Source: Anniella stebbinsi
Taxonomy: Eukaryota > Chordata > Lepidosauria > Squamata > Anniellidae
Assembly: GCA_029215795.1 (NCBI GenBank)
Contig: JARDYH010000001.1
Span: 357,926,154 to 357,990,153, forward strand
Length of the DNA stretch: 64,000 bases
Direction of reading: 5' to 3'
Positions 63,351-64,000 of the stretch are shown piece after piece (position 1 is the first letter of the stretch; each line of letters opens with the position of its first letter). Position numbers and translations under genes: made by a program. The notes under the pieces were generated by a model that saw only the letters and a list, made by a program, of their open reading frames with translations, searched no databases and was not told the origin of the DNA.

Positions 63351-64000
63351 AGTGGATTGAATCCAGAGTAAGTCATGCTGAAATATTTATCCCATTGAAA
63401 TGTTAAACATTTTCTCCATAGAATGCTAAACAAGTTCTCCTTGATGTCTTCTGAGGAGAAGAGAGTTTTCAAGCACTCAGGTAGCTCGGTCACCGTTCCA
63501 AGTCAGTTCAGAATGTGTGCATATTCCACAACAACCTGATTGTGTAGAATGGCCTCTCTGAGGCTGTCATTTGTAACTGACAGTGCAATAATCCCAAACA
63601 TGTTTCTTCAGAATTAAGTCTCTTTGAGTCCAATAGGACTTAGTCCCTAGTCAGGGTGCGCAGGATTGCAGCCTGAGAGGCTGGGATCTCATGAGTTTGG
63701 ATCATGAACTGCAATTCAATACTGTTCACAGCCAAGTCAACTCTTACTTTCACCAGTTGATGTGCAAGTTGCTTACATTTTTCCTCGAACATTTACTGAT
63801 ACAAATGTTAGGTTGCACTGTGGAAGAAGAAGTAAATACAACAGTTGCTGCCTCCAGAAAGTGGGGAGGGAAGAATTGTCCTTGATGATGTGTTGTGTCT
63901 CAAGGATCACGTGTGATGAAATACTTAAGATGACAAACAAAACGTGAGGTTTGTAATTGCAGCAGCCGTTAATAATACATCTCTGCTAATGGAATACAGG
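63351..64000. other. Intronic DNA to the window end
   Basis: A relic with ttaagtctctttgagtccaa (63575-63670) is present. No ASPG exon was found. Confidence 0.4.

Larger units (their letters stand above)
56414..64000 (+). other. ASPG intron, 5' part (open at window end)
   Basis: At least 7.6 kb with SINE, L2, MITE and other repeats listed separately. I searched it for an exon starting in the right phase with the next ankyrin helix and found none. The remaining ankyrin exons and stop codon should lie downstream. Confidence 0.7.

Noticed and set aside
56414..64000. Search for the next ASPG ankyrin exon
   Set aside because: No segment with an acceptor, the right phase and an ankyrin-like sequence was found. 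Candidates such as the one after ttttctccatag (63420) give no ankyrin match.

Overview
This is vertebrate nuclear DNA, most likely from a squamate reptile (lizard or snake). The repeat content suggests this: CR1 and L2 LINE fragments, R4-clade LINE fragments, tRNA-derived SINEs, many small foldback (MITE-like) DNA transposons and retrovirus LTR remnants. The species cannot be named from the sequence. No bacterial, plasmid or phage feature was seen.

One gene is recognised with confidence: ASPG (60-kDa lysophospholipase / cytosolic L-asparaginase with C-terminal ankyrin repeats), on the + strand across most of the window. Eleven coding exons are visible (6077-6206, 7526-7637, 16018-16143, 18599-18682, 22372-22498, 41145-41257, 43599-43784, 47801-47914, 53386-53505, 55012-55107, 56250-56413). 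They join in phase at every junction and give 456 complete codons with no stop or frameshift. The exon carrying the N-terminal TGGTIG catalytic threonine lies upstream of base 1, and the remaining ankyrin exons lie beyond 64000. Visible introns range from about 1.1 to 18.6 kb.

The introns are a dense layer of mobile-element debris. The dominant family is a palindromic element of about 320 bp with hAT-type signatures. Twelve copies were located: nine have perfect 8-bp target-site duplications, one has a 7/8 match, one a 6/8 match and one none. Other hAT-like foldback families lie around 13660, 17998, 23236, 39225, 41734, 45420, 49341, 51910 and 54494. CR1 3' ends (two subfamilies), L2 LINE fragments (the longest at 58790-60006, with reverse transcriptase) and two kinds of tRNA-derived SINE fill much of the rest.

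Two retroviral relics lie on the minus strand. One is a broken env plus 3' LTR (10268-12177). The other is a 5' LTR with a tRNA-Pro-like primer binding site (38831-39224). Nested insertions give relative ages: MITE in MITE, MITE in SINE in MITE, L2 in L2, and L2 in R4. The most unusual signal is the architecture of the 320-bp family: two interchangeable sets of ends on one core, always matching at both termini, and a third, internal terminus suggesting inverted duplication of a shorter element.
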